The notes below the pieces were generated by a model. The model was not told where the DNA came from, searched no databases, and saw only the letters and a program-made list of their open reading frames with translations. Both the position numbers and the translations under genes were made by a program. Shown here one piece after another: positions 31,917 to 43,420 of a stretch of DNA of 64,000 nucleotides (positions are counted from its first letter, which is position 1; every line of letters starts with the position of its first letter). The DNA lies in NCBI RefSeq assembly GCF_004337985.1, contig NW_021940929.1:1-64000 (forward strand), written 5' to 3'. The DNA comes from Pyricularia pennisetigena (lineage: Eukaryota; Ascomycota; Sordariomycetes; Magnaporthales; Pyriculariaceae).

Positions 31917-32140
31917 GTTCAGGCTGTTCAGGCAAAATTCACCCGCGCTCAGGCTATGTTCATCCTCACTCAGTTGTGGCTCACCCTGTTCAGGGGCTGG
32001 TCAGTCGCTGTTCAGGCTGCTCAGGCGTTGTTCAGTGTGTTCAGTTGCTGCTCAGGCGTTGTTCAGTGTGTTCAGTCGCTGCTCAGTCGCTGTTCAGGCT
32101 GCTCAGGTGTTGTTCACCCTCACTCAGTTGTGGCTCAGTC
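31917..32140 (+). repeat. dense cluster of short TCAG-containing repeats upstream of recombinase gene 1
   Basis: About 20 copies of TTCAG or CTCAG lie 6-14 bp apart. Within them an approximately 30-bp unit (TGCTCAGGCGTTGTTCAGTG and on) is duplicated in tandem and the 19-bp word CTCACTCAGTTGTGGCTCA occurs at both ends. It starts about 1.3 kb before the first recombinase ATG. A smaller cluster of the same kind precedes recombinase gene 2. Confidence 0.85.
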
Positions 32141-32958
32141 AACATTCCTTTTTCGGTAATCTAGCAGCTCCTGCAATTGAGCAGTACGTTGGTCCCTAAT
32201 TTTGACCCTCCAAAACTAGGACGAAAATCTGTCTCCATTGTGTCCCAAAACTAGTCTTCCAAAAAATGTCGATCAACAATGGTCCTTGAAAATGGTTGAA
32301 TGTTCCCAAATAAGTCCAGAATCAAGATGTTTTATTTCCGATCTACTAACATTTTTCTTGTTTTTGAAAAGACTTTTTCGGACATTCTTTTGGTTGAAAA
32401 TAAATTCTTGGTTGAAAAATCCAACATTTTGACAGAAAGTAACGCAAAAAGTAGCCAGCAAAATGCTGCGTATGGTTAAAATCGATTTTGAGGCGCTTCA
32501 TACATTGCCTGGTTGCAACAAACTTCCTCACGCAAACTCACCTAAAGACCGAGACGGATGTGCCATACCAAGCCGAGGCAGTTTTAACCGATATCCAAGC
32601 CCGATCCGAGGCAGGATGAGACTAGTAAAATAGGCCACTTCCGGTCACCACCCACAATACAGAAGAAAAGATCCAGGTGTAATTGATCGGTGCTGTATCA
32701 TATTCTCGATTCTGTTATGTTCTTTGACGGACATGTACTGGACTGTTGGAAGTGCCCGATATTTTGCTATGTAGAAACAACAAAAATATTTAGAAGCGGC
32801 ACAGTCCTCATTCCTATGGCGTGAAATTCACGATCACACACATAGCCAAGTGCCCATTATCCTTGGCAAACATGGACCCAGAAGATTTCAAGGGAGGTTT
32901 TCTTTACAATATCGACCCACAAGGCAGCCAGGTGTAATTTCCCCTGGCCTGCAAGCTG

Positions 32959-32965
32959 TATATAA
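32959..32965 (+). promoter_or_regulatory. TATA box candidate for the recombinase gene at 33212
   Basis: TATATAA lies 253 bp before ATG 33212. A separate open frame with its own ATG at 33012 (60 codons, ending 33191) sits between them and would act as an upstream ORF if transcription starts near here. Confidence 0.35.
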
Positions 32966-33211
32966 CCGCTCACTTACCTCCTCATATCTGTCAAATTCTC
33001 TTTTTTTATCAATGGCTTCAACACGAGATTCTCAAACATTGCGAGCCCTCGTACCTCAACCCTCCAATCTTCCTGGTAATTCTACCAAAATCTCTCTCGT
33101 TTCACCAACCACTCCTATCATTACCATCACATCCTTCAATATCGCTTTCCACAAGCAGCAGCAGAATTATCCACCTTCTTCTGAGAGTTGAAACCACAGC
33201 AATTTGTTACT

Positions 33212-36200
33212 ATGGGCACCAAAAGACAGAAAACACACGGGGAGGTCGTGATGGAGCGTGCTTCAGCAAACGGGCTTCCAACTGATCTCTCACAAATTAG
33301 TGACAATCAATCACGCAGAATACTTCGTGAAAAGACCAAGAAATGTTATGACGACGCGCTTACAACATGGTTCTGGTAAGAAAGCCTTTTGATTTATATT
33401 AAAGTGCCTAAAACTGAATAAATCTTTTTTTAGTTATGTAAAGTCACAAGGACCTTCGGACCCCCGAGACATGCGAGTTATGAAGCATTTCGTCAAAGCA
33501 TTGGCCTTGGGGAAAAAGGGTAAACTTGACAAAGTTCATGGGCGACCGACAGTGGATAGTCTAAGATGCCTTACGCGCCATTTTTGCAATGCGTGGGAAC
33601 GATACCATGAAGCAAGCATACCACCAGAAATAAAACACTCAATGGCATATGTAAGTACTTCTTTGATTCTTTATCAAGTGTTTCGTTCCTTTTTCAAAAC
33701 ATCAAAAAAAGATTTGCTAATATAAATAAAATCCTAATGTTTGTAAGCAGTATATTCAAGGTGAACTAGCAGACAAGCTTGGTCTAAAGAGCCTACGCAA
33801 AGAACAAACGTTCCTCACGATAGAGAACTTTGTAAAATTGCATCAATTTCTATGGTTCGAAGACTTCCATGACTACGTACATGAGGGGTATCGGGTAGAC
33901 GACGCCAATCTATTGAACACACATTGCTTCAGTTCTGCTAGGGTAGCAGAGTTATGTGGAGCAAAATACAAGGTAGAATGCTCTTTTAGTCCCATATTAT
34001 CTGATTAAAGCTGATTTTGAAATAGGATCTCGTCTTGTTAGTTGGCTGGAAAGACGGAGAGGCTGAGCTTAAGTTGAAAGTACGAAGGGCAATCTGTAAA
34101 GGAAAGAACGATAGGCAGTAAGTCGATCCGCCATCAAATACCCGTAGTGCAATTGCTCATTTTTGCTTAGACCAGAGCATATTATGCCAGAAAGGATATC
34201 GTCAAACTCCGGCCCGCCGCCTCTGTATTCACAACCAATGCTCTTTTGGCTGGCAAACATTATCTCTTCTAAAGTCATAAAAGGGAATCCTTCATTGCAA
34301 GAAATCTTGCAAATTGTGCCTCAAGAGGGCCGAAACCACCGAATCATATCGTTCGCGGATGATCTGAAAGACCATCCAGTCTTTCCCATGTGGACGAAGA
34401 CTGGTTCTGAGCACAATGCGAGAAGCTCAAGTAGCGTATCACAGCATATTTCAGATTGGGCAAAGCGCGCAGGATTCGTAAATGGTATTGGCGGCCTTCA
34501 TAGCGCACGAAGGGAAGCCCTTGTCAAAGCCAACGGTAAGAGATCAGCGCTTTACCATTTCCACATTGTGCTAATTTTACTACAGGAGATAATGGTCAAT
34601 CGGTCGAGCAGCTCCAACTTTTTGCGGACCATAGAAATTCATCAGTTCTTCAAAGGCACTATTTGGGTGCAATGAACACAGTGGATGGCGTGGCAAGCTA
34701 CTTGGGAATGGATATCAGGCGTGATCTTACTGAAGACTTCCGATCGGCAACGATGAAATGGGACAGCGACCTGGCTTTGCAACTTCCGGCACGGGAAGTC
34801 GACCAGCTGAAACAAGACGAGGAATATATTCGACTGAAAGAACATATCTCTACACGCAACACTCTCATCGACGGCGCCCTTTTCAAAAAAGAGGAACACG
34901 AGCAACATATAGCCGCTCGCAAACAGGCGTACGAAGATCGTCGAAGGTTCGTGAAACAAAAGCTTCAAGAATACCGGCAATGTGCAACTGATCAGCAGAG
35001 CGATTGGCACCGGGACCACCTTTCTCGCGTAATTCACATGATGCCTGAACGCCACCGGCTGCTCCGCACTTTGGCTCAGAGAGAACCGCTTCGAAGTCCA
35101 ACAGGCATTTCAGCGCTGGAAGATCTTATTGCTCTTCGCACAGGGGACTGGCAGGTCGCATACCAATCTCAGCTAAGGCCTGAAAACGGCATATGCCCCG
35201 TGAAATTCTGCAATAAAATGATTGAAAGGTAATTGTAAAGCATAGTGTGCCAACAGCATACGCTAGCTACCCCAGAACACGTTGCTAATTACTCATATTA
35301 GTCTTTAGCCTCCACTTCTCGCAAAGATGGTTGCATATATATCGATATTTTGAAAAGCGTTTCAAAGCCGACTACAAGTTCGCCAAATTTTGTTTCCTAT
35401 GCAGCCACTGGGTCACAGACAAGCAGGAATGGGAACACCATTGCCAAAAGCACATTGACGACGGGGACACACCATTTCGATGTGATCCCGTTGTTTTCCG
35501 GCACGCCTATGCGTGTGCTGGATATTGTCCTGTTCATTTAGGCCGGACAGATATCCTTGCGAGCGAGCGGATGAAAACATACATAGACTTAAAAGTCTGG
35601 CGACTGCATATTTCGAAATGCGTCACTGATCACATAACAACTGGGCTTCACTCTAACAGTCTCAAATGCCCACATCCAGACTGTTCTGCTCCAGTGGATT
35701 CAGGGGAAAGCCTTTGGTATCATCTCCAAGACATCCACAGCGTCGAAAATGCGTCACCAAAAAAGCGTACTTTTAGCTCCGAAAAAAGCAACCACGACCG
35801 ATCTGGATCGATCCGCTTTGCCAAAAAACAGAAAACAACATCAGGTCCCAATCCGACAGTTACTGCGACGTCAATATCCGAGCAGATAGCTGCTACTATG
35901 TTTGTCAACCTGTACACTTGCAATCCTAAACGTTTCAGTTCTAACATAATCTGATAGGGCGCCATTTGCGTTTATTACGTCGCCTACCTCTAGCACCGGT
36001 AAATTGACTTCGTCCAGCCAGGACGAACAATGCTCGACCTCATCGACGGATCCCAGCTCCCTAGAAGATTTCTGCATTACCAAAAATCCTGACAGTCCAT
36101 TGCGACACGCTCTGCTCCTGGACTTAGGTTTTCCCGGGGCACTACAGCCTAACCCATCTCATGTCCCAAGCTTCAAAGGGAGATCTACAGAGCTGATAGA

Positions 36201-36705
36201 CCCTGCGCTTACTGAATTACCCGTCGCAGTGTTAAAATGTGATTCCTCAGGGGACGCTAGCCCCCCGAACAAAAACAGTGCCAACTTAACAGGGCCTGCG
36301 TCACAAGACATGTTGGTCAACATCAAACATTCTCCGAATCTGCTGGAAGGTAAACCAGCTGCGCTTGATGCAGATAATAATATATGGGAGGCCGAGAAAC
36401 TTCTCGCGAAATGGGGTTTAAAAAAGAAACCTTATTACCTTGTTAAATGGAAGGGGTTCCCACATGAAGACAACACGTGGGAACCACGAGGTAATATCAG
36501 CGAAGATCTCATCAAAAGCTTCGAATCGAATTTTGAGGGAAACCATGCAGGAGTGCGACTACTTGATAAGAGAAAATGGGCTGGAAACGTTAAGTACTTG
36601 GTAGAATGGAAGGGTCGACCAAAAGGCGAGAGGTCATGGGAAAAGGCCAAGACGTTGAGTAGCGCACGGGTTCGGGAGTACGAAGCAAGGGCAAGAGATT
36701 TATGA
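33212..36705 (+). CDS. DUF3435-type tyrosine recombinase with zinc-binding region and tandem chromodomains (copy 1)
   Basis: Eight exons (33212-33375, 33434-33650, 33751-33972, 34026-34117, 34171-34535, 34586-35228, 35309-35899, 35958-36705) join in frame to 1013 residues. The N-terminal third resembles the DNA-binding part of Crypton/Starship-type recombinases. Catalytic elements are the first Arg in SSARVAEL (codon 33940-33942), the HxxR box LHSARRE (His 34499-34501, Arg 34508-34510), a third-position His in ADHRNSS and the nucleophile in RHYLGAMN (Tyr 34660-34662). The DUF3435-like helical region follows, then a Cys/His-rich segment (FCFLCSHWV, WEHHCQKH, CPHPDCSAPV, WYHLQDIH). The C-terminus has two chromodomains: WEAEKLLAKW/YYLVKWKGFPHEDNTWEP and NVKYLVEWKGRPKGERSW. 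It should cut and rejoin DNA through a Tyr-DNA intermediate. No lesions are seen. Exon phases match the gene at 47196. Confidence 0.88.
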
Positions 36706-36846
36706 CAAACGTTGAAATAAACTAAGTAGCCAATTACGGTTTTCTGGTAGATCAATCCTGGAATTTCATACGCACCAAGCTGCGTGGAGGTGGCGCCAAT
36801 AAGCCGCAAAAACGAGTGACCAAAGCTGATGCACGGCGGTGTGCAT
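36383..36846 (+). repeat. 3' end of the recombinase gene, inverted copy at 46243-46712
   Basis: The tandem-chromodomain coding part and about 140 bp beyond the stop match 46243-46712 in reverse orientation at high identity. Together the two copies bracket roughly 9.4 kb. Homology ends close to 36846. Confidence 0.88.
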
Positions 36847-38219
36847 GTACGGTACCGCGATGAGGTGTAAAAATGTATGTATTGATACGTGTTCTGAATT
36901 GGGTGCAAAACGCATCGGAAACGGAATTGGCTAAGGAAAAGAAGGTTTTCTACTAAATCACGTGTGAGTTTGTGAATGTCACGGCCAGGGTTAGCATAGC
37001 AAAGAAGCTAGTCTATTGGTACCTATCGACGAAGATTTTGCTCCGAGGAGAGGAAAGAAAACAAACCAAGTTGCTGAGCTTCACGCGACGCGGATAAAAG
37101 GTGGGTCGTTGGTCAACACACATCGATTTTCCGTATCTGCCCCATAAAGTGCCAATCGATGCTGGCTTTTAACTGTATACGCATTTGCCCTAGCCGATAA
37201 CCCCTAAATACTCTAATTAACCAATCCAATTCAGTAGCGTGCTGGTCCGCTCGCACTGTTGCAGCGAACTACTATTTGTGGTCTTGTCAGATGGCTCTTC
37301 GATGGTAGAGAAACAAAGTCCTGCGAAACGCAAGCCTGTGTTCGATTGTGTGTGGGCCTCTGGCCAGGCCCAAATCTGGGTCACTGAAGAAAGATCGCCA
37401 CATAGCGGTCACGCAAATACGGCAAAAAGGACTTGACACCTTTACTCGTCACGAAGCAAGCCAGATGGTAAGGCCCAACCGCTTTTCAACTATGTTTGAC
37501 CAGTGAAAGGGCTATGTATATCGATGGACGATATTGCTTATTCATCCGTAAATTTTCCCGGGCGGCTATGTATTACTGAGCATTCTTTACGTTTTATCGA
37601 ACCATAACACCTTACTTGCTCCTTTGGGTTAAAGCAATCTGCGATCTGCAAGTCCCGGTCAGACGCCAGCATTAAAATGGGCTGCTTTTTCGGGAATGAT
37701 ATGCGATTTCAACCCCATCCTCAATTCCCGACTCTTTTGTGACGAGGGTTCAGATACTAATATCTCTACATGACACTATTTTTGCATCGTTCAATATGCA
37801 CACTCGTCCTGATAGGTGGACCATGACGTGGTTGAATTTTTAGAGAGCATCACCAGAATGGAATTTACAACCCCAACCGGAACAAGCGATGCCAAGCACA
37901 CTTTTGCGTAGCCAAATGACTAAGACAATAAGTGTATTTGCAGATTTTTGCATTGGCCCAATGCATCAGCATTGAAGACAAAAGTATGTTCTAGGCGCCT
38001 CAGTCGCGCGGGACAGCAAGTTCGAGAGTTGGCGATTCGTGTTTATTAGAGTGCTTGAATGTAATGCCTGTGTCAACACGACGGACTCGAGCTTGGCCAT
38101 GACCTGGACGAGCATCTGGCTCATCTCACTGATTTGCACTTGATCGCCAGCGTTGGTCAACTTTTCAACATCTCGGACTCCCTAGTCTATCTGCCCAATA
38201 TGTATGCTATTGACATCTA
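36847..38219. other. intergenic; no supported gene
   Basis: Includes the diverged repeat at 37112-37215 shared with 2626-2735. No coding frame is recognised; a basic frame at 37239-37436 has no motifs. Confidence 0.4.
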
Positions 38220-40406
38220 TCATTGACGCCCTCGGAAAACATTTTGTATAGCGGCAAACTCTTTTGCGAACGCGTCGTTCCCCCTTTTCTGAGATGGCCC
38301 ATGTTTCCTTTTGAGCTTGGCGTTGGCAGAGATCGAGCCCAGCGGAATAGTCGCTCTTTCAAAATCAACAACCATAGGGCGCTGGCCATCTACTAAAATG
38401 TTGCGCGCCTCAGCATCGCCGTGAAGGACGCCAAGACGGTGTATTGCGGTAATTGCCTTGGAAATCGAAGCAGTACCGACAAATTTATCGATAGGGCCGT
38501 CACTGCTCGACAAAGGCTTGCCAGCCCAACTAAGGAGTAAAAAGTGCTTATAAACGCCGCCGTCGCAATATTGCGGGAGAACCAGAGACATCAATCCGAG
38601 GCATACCGGAACGTGCCTCCCCTGAATCTTGCTAAGGCGGTTATAGACCTTTTCCTCATGTTTCAGGAATTCAAGATTCGCCGTTTCCACGCCCTTGGCC
38701 ACAAGTGTGTAGCCACGCATCGATAGCCGGACCTTAAACAGTGAACCAACAAACCCTGACAGGTATAAAGGTGTACAGTCTGCCTCAGGCCCACGGTCTT
38801 TGGCTAGCTGTGCTTGAAGCAGACTTAGAAATTCTGCCCTGTCAATGTGTTTCTGCCCGTGGCTACTGGCGTTCGGACAGGTTTTGTCAACAGGTCTACC
38901 ACACTTCAGCCCAAGAAGACATTTATGGCTGCAGTAAAGCCTATCCTGTATTCCTTGTGATTTACCCGCCCGCAGTCCCCCACGACCTTCGCTGCGTCCA
39001 CCAGAGCCTGGCGTGCCATTCCTGTGAGAATTGGAGGATCGTTTCGGAGTTGGGGAGTGCATGAAATCATCGTCGTCTTCATCTTCGTCAGACAAGGGCT
39101 GAGTGGGTAGCTGCCGGCAGAACGCGCGGGTGCGGATCGGCGAACGCTTGAAGCCCTGCCAACAGCGGGGTATATAGTGAGAAGCCCGTTCTTTATCCTT
39201 GCGGACAGAAGACGGTATTTTGGCCAGCACATCCTCGTATTCGACAGCCCATGTTTCAAGCGTAGCCGCCGCGTCGTGCCACGATTGTGGGGGCGGCGCA
39301 GTACGAACAGCCTGCAGGACGAAGGCGAACACTTGCGCGACGGCTGTACGGTGGAGTCTGTTCTCGTCATCGTCGAAGACGTCCAAGTTCGGGACGCAGA
39401 CATGGTAGAGGACCGTCGCGGGATCATCCGGAATATGGAGGAAAACGAAAGTTTGTCCTGTGCAAACGTACCCGTGTTTTATGCCCTTGCCAATCATGTA
39501 GGAGAAAAGCTGCGTGACCACGGCGGCGGCAAGCGCCTTTGACGCGAGCACGAAGCCTTCGCAATCTTGGCCAATCACGTCTCGCTTCGGCTCAATTGCG
39601 GATGCCAGGCCGGTGACCACCTCGTCCTGACTTAGTTTGTGCGGCGCTTTGTACTCGATTGCCATTGTCGGGATGTTCGCTCCGTTCGTTGTCCTGTATA
39701 TGCAGAACTGGTCCGCTCGATTGCCTTTTCCTTTGCTTTTCGCGGTGCGACGCGGTTTCCGGACTTTGGCCGTTGCAGATGTCGCACCTGCGACACTGGG
39801 CCCAGAGACGGCCATCTGATCGAGAGGTTCGGATAGGCTTTCGTCCGCCGCGCCGAGGTTCGTGTGGCTTTCGAACGTTACGGTCCCATGCAAGCCGAGG
39901 CGCTGTCGCAGCAGTTCGTTCTCGGACACTGCATCGACCAGCTTTTGGACTGCATTTTCAACGGTGTCACGCTCAAAATGCCGTAGTCCATGCTCGCTGC
40001 TAATCGGGCTTATTAAAGAGCGAACGTAATCCACCTGGTGTCGAGATGGAAATGTAGGACGGGAGGTGAAGGAAGGATCGGAAAGCAGATTCCATATTTC
40101 CTCTTGTTTTGCTGCAAATTCGTCCCATTTAGAAATTCGTGATGGGTAAACACGGCCGGTAGGATCAGTCGTGTCGCCTTGGGTGGTTAAAGAGCGGTCG
40201 GTCAGAACTTGGATGGCAAGATTGAGCGAGTGGCATGCGTCAAGATAAGGTTCAATTGCCAGCGGTTGCGATGCCCTGGCGGCTTCTTCCGCCCCTTCGC
40301 GTCGGCGCTGCTCTTCTTGGACGCGTTTCTCGGCGTCTTCGGTTCGGCGTTTGGCTTCTTCGAGCTGTTCACGGAGCTTCTTTATTTCTTCATCCATTTC
40401 GGTCAT
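38220..40406 (-). CDS. large fusion protein: coiled coil, PD-(D/E)XK-like domain and kinase-like domain
   Basis: A single intact frame of 728 residues from ATG 40404-40406. An N-terminal charged coiled coil (EEIKKLREQLEEAKRRTEDA) precedes a helical region and a basic linker. The segment FCIYRTTNG...MAIEYKAPHKL carries an E-x-K signature with surrounding strands like a PD-(D/E)XK nuclease fold. After a low-complexity acidic linker comes a Cys/His patch (YCSHKCLLGLKCG...CPNASSHG) and a C-terminal kinase-like lobe: a YTLVAKG strand, LHGDAEARNILV (catalytic-loop type, D and N kept) and VVDFERA in place of DFG. I recognise the architecture as an expanded fungal family without an agreed name; nuclease-kinase combinations of this kind are discussed among eukaryotic Crinkler-type effectors. 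Substrate and activity are unknown. It lies between the two inverted recombinase ends. Confidence 0.8.
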   Translation of the reverse strand: MTEMDEEIKKLREQLEEAKRRTEDAEKRVQEEQRRREGAEEAARASQPLAIEPYLDACHSLNLAIQVLTDRSLTTQGDTTDPTGRVYPSRISKWDEFAAKQEEIWNLLSDPSFTSRPTFPSRHQVDYVRSLISPISSEHGLRHFERDTVENAVQKLVDAVSENELLRQRLGLHGTVTFESHTNLGAADESLSEPLDQMAVSGPSVAGATSATAKVRKPRRTAKSKGKGNRADQFCIYRTTNGANIPTMAIEYKAPHKLSQDEVVTGLASAIEPKRDVIGQDCEGFVLASKALAAAVVTQLFSYMIGKGIKHGYVCTGQTFVFLHIPDDPATVLYHVCVPNLDVFDDDENRLHRTAVAQVFAFVLQAVRTAPPPQSWHDAAATLETWAVEYEDVLAKIPSSVRKDKERASHYIPRCWQGFKRSPIRTRAFCRQLPTQPLSDEDEDDDDFMHSPTPKRSSNSHRNGTPGSGGRSEGRGGLRAGKSQGIQDRLYCSHKCLLGLKCGRPVDKTCPNASSHGQKHIDRAEFLSLLQAQLAKDRGPEADCTPLYLSGFVGSLFKVRLSMRGYTLVAKGVETANLEFLKHEEKVYNRLSKIQGRHVPVCLGLMSLVLPQYCDGGVYKHFLLLSWAGKPLSSSDGPIDKFVGTASISKAITAIHRLGVLHGDAEARNILVDGQRPMVVDFERATIPLGSISANAKLKRKHGPSQKRGNDAFAKEFAAIQNVFRGRQ

Positions 40407-43400
40407 TAATGGGCTTTTGTTTGCGTCAAACAAAATTAGGTAGACGGGTATTTGCAGCAAATCAAACGGGGCGCGTTGCACAGGTAACCTGTATAGGGCC
40501 CTGGGGTCTGCCTACGTAAGCACTGTACGGAAACGCAAGCTAAGCTGCGGGCCTAGCCGATTTAGGCTGAACGAAGTGGCGCAAACCACTATTTAATTCT
40601 TGGGTTCCCCTACAATCCATTAAAGATGTTACGGCCAGGAATCCATTGGGGAATTTCAATAGTATATTAGGCAATTTTAACGAATGATCTAAACAGAAGA
40701 GGAGAGATTACAATTAACGACGCGCTGGAGAGACGCGTTTAAATTTGAGTTTAGTGGATCCCTTTGCGCGACCCAGGTTTGGCGTAGCTGACGGGGTGGA
40801 GTGATTCTAAATGTAGTTTGGGGGACCTGATCCTTGCACACATCCATCATCCGTCTTATTACATTCAAGCATCTTATATTTTATCGCAATGGGGCGCGAA
40901 CGTCAAAAACATGTGGAGAATGACAGCGTTTTCGAGATCGTCAAGGCTTGTACCTGGCAAACACCTAAAGGGAGCGTGTTTCTGGGTTCGGTCCAAACCA
41001 AGTACAATTATTGTATGGACTAACAACTGGATTCAATAACACATTTATCAACCCTATTTTCACCAGCATTGGAAAATCAGCTTATAGCCTCGAAAGGCTC
41101 GCGTTAAATAACTTAAGAAATGGCCTTTGTAAAACCAGACTCCTGTAGGGTGGTTCAGGATCTGGAGCTAGGTGAGGGTGCCAACAGCGCCTGGCGGAGA
41201 TGAATTGGGGCGGCAATCAATAAGGGGTACGGGTACTCTCAAAATTGAGCAAGGTGGCGAAACGAATAAAGTACTGGTTGGTAGCCCCACTTCAGAAGCG
41301 TGAAATGAAGGGACTGAGTTTTTTCTACTTCCTTTCTGTGGCAGACGAACAACGGGAATATGTAGTAACAAATTACAAAGTGGGCGTCTCGAGAAATCCA
41401 TTATATCTAAACTCAGCTCTTAATTGAAAAGAGCGTGGATATTACAATCGCAAATGCAAAAGGACGGACGGCGCTGCACATGCTTCGTAGCTTCCGATTG
41501 GCACAGTGCTATTGTGACCTGAACATATTTCGCATTAATCAGATCCTCCCACTGCGATTGAATCCCTAAGTACGCGGGGGGGAGGGGGGTGGATAACGCC
41601 ACTTAAACCTTTCTGCATAAGCAGTTTGCCACTTTAGCCCCATTATGACAGATCGGTTAGGCGGTAAGAGGTGGGTTTATAGGGTTTTGTGGTTGGGTCG
41701 ATAAGGAACCTAAAGGCGGCAAGGCGGCTTTATTTAGATTAGATCCTATGATATGTTTATCAGGTGATTTTTAAGCTGAACGCCACAGCTGTGTTTGATG
41801 GATAAATACAGCCAATCGTGGTGGTTGCTGCCTCGCTGCGTCGAGGCCTTAAATGACCCCGCATCCACTGCTTTTAGGCACAAGCAAAGGCCATCTAGTG
41901 GTGTGTGGGTGTCGTCAAACCAAACTCCGTTTGGCCTGCATAATTAACTGCCTCTGTTTGAGCTAAGTGTATTTTGGCATGACATTTGGGCTGGGTTGCG
42001 AGAGGAATAGAGGGGCAAAAGAGTTTAACAGATTTGGATGTCTTCGAATGTTGATACTGACGCTTTTGTAGTTTCACATTAAGGGCTGGGAACAGACACG
42101 AAAATTACCCACATCCTGATACAATGGGCATATCGCTTTATCGGAATAGATAGAAAATGGCCTCTTTTGGTTGCGGCGCTTTGCTTCCTGAGCTGTTCCT
42201 TCCATGCTGGTGTGGGCGCGGAGCTGCGGGTTCAAAAATACACATTCGGGGTTTCCATGGGTGAGGTTATTAGCGTATATTTTTGAGGCTGGCGTGAGTT
42301 ACTGGTTACGGTTCAGAGTCCTTTTTCCCGGGATTCCGGTCTTTGCTTTTGCGGATTAGGCGTTTTTAGAGTTGTGCCAATGTGTCGCCCCTCAGAACAT
42401 TTCGGAGTTCTGATGCGGAGCATATTCTTTACAAGCATATGAAGCTGGAATGCCTGGTGAATTCGGAAACCACAGCGATGGGTCAACTGTTGTTAAAGAC
42501 ACGATTATTTAATGTATTCGCGAAATATTCTGGATGAAAAAGATGAAAGCTTTAGCGTTAAGTTCCAGTTGACTTCTAAGGTGGTAATTTCCATCAAAGC
42601 ACATTCCATCCGCCGTGTAATGCAGATTTCATTGGCCGGCGACAGCGCCTGCATGGCAGTAGAGAGAGCCACATTCTGTGTCAGCCGCAGCGTTACACGG
42701 CAGACAGCTCAACTCGATATCCTCTCTGGCCCCTTTTTATTGTATTGCCTACATAAAAAACCGCCCCTGACGAGGTTGACAGTGCGGCGTGGGTGGGGTC
42801 CGTGACCACCTGTTCCGCCCCTAAACGGGGCCTGGCCAGGAAGTTAGGACCTTTTTGGGTCAGCCAAGTCATTCCTACGTGTGCCTATAATCACCAATCA
42901 CTTATCTTTCTGTTATGGGGGTATTGCATGGTAGCAAAAAGCCCATACATTTTATGGCAGGAAACGGACGACACTACCACACCACCAGAGGAAATCCAGG
43001 GGGTAGCTGCGGCTGAGCTCCTGTCAAATCGGGCCATGCTAATAAGCGCTCAGTGCCTTCATGTGTCTGTCAGATCTCCTCCCCCACGCTCATTTCTCCC
43101 CGTCCTTTTTATATTGTCATTGTCTTTTTCCCCACGTCATACACACCGATTCAGTGCGCATCTTGAGCCAAAGATTCCTTATCCATCGAACACTACTTTT
43201 AGTCCAGGTTTAGCTCTGGAGATGCGATTCTTTATCCTTTGTACCGAGTATTCTCCACATGACCCCGATCTCTCCTCTTTAGTTTTGTTCATCTCTTAAC
43301 TAAAGTTTGTATAATCCATTTCTTGGCACCGCGTTCTTCCTAAACGTGCATTCTCTGCCATTTTATACGCTTGTACACTGCACAATTTATTGACGCCTTA

Positions 43401-43420
43401 TCACCCTTTGCTAGTCACCG
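40407..43420. other. 3-kb intergenic region; no supported gene
   Basis: Many short frames without motifs. The last 350 bp is pyrimidine-rich and is probably the promoter and leader of the NLR gene. A G-rich run (41576-41589) could form a quadruplex. I see no transposon ends. Confidence 0.4.

Noticed and set aside
31851..32199. Three overlapping + strand frames across the TCAG cluster
   Set aside because: All three phases are open only because the short repeats lack stops; the translations are repeat artefacts.
39177..40003. Several + strand frames opposite the nuclease/kinase-like gene
   Set aside because: Antisense shadows of a GC-rich coding frame with clear domain motifs on the minus strand.
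41571..41592. G-rich run that could form a quadruplex
   Set aside because: No link to a promoter, boundary or gene; low-complexity run without further support.
42793..43299. 168-codon frame before the NLR gene
   Set aside because: Translation is low-complexity Ser/Pro/Phe from pyrimidine-rich promoter sequence; no domain and no homologous pattern.
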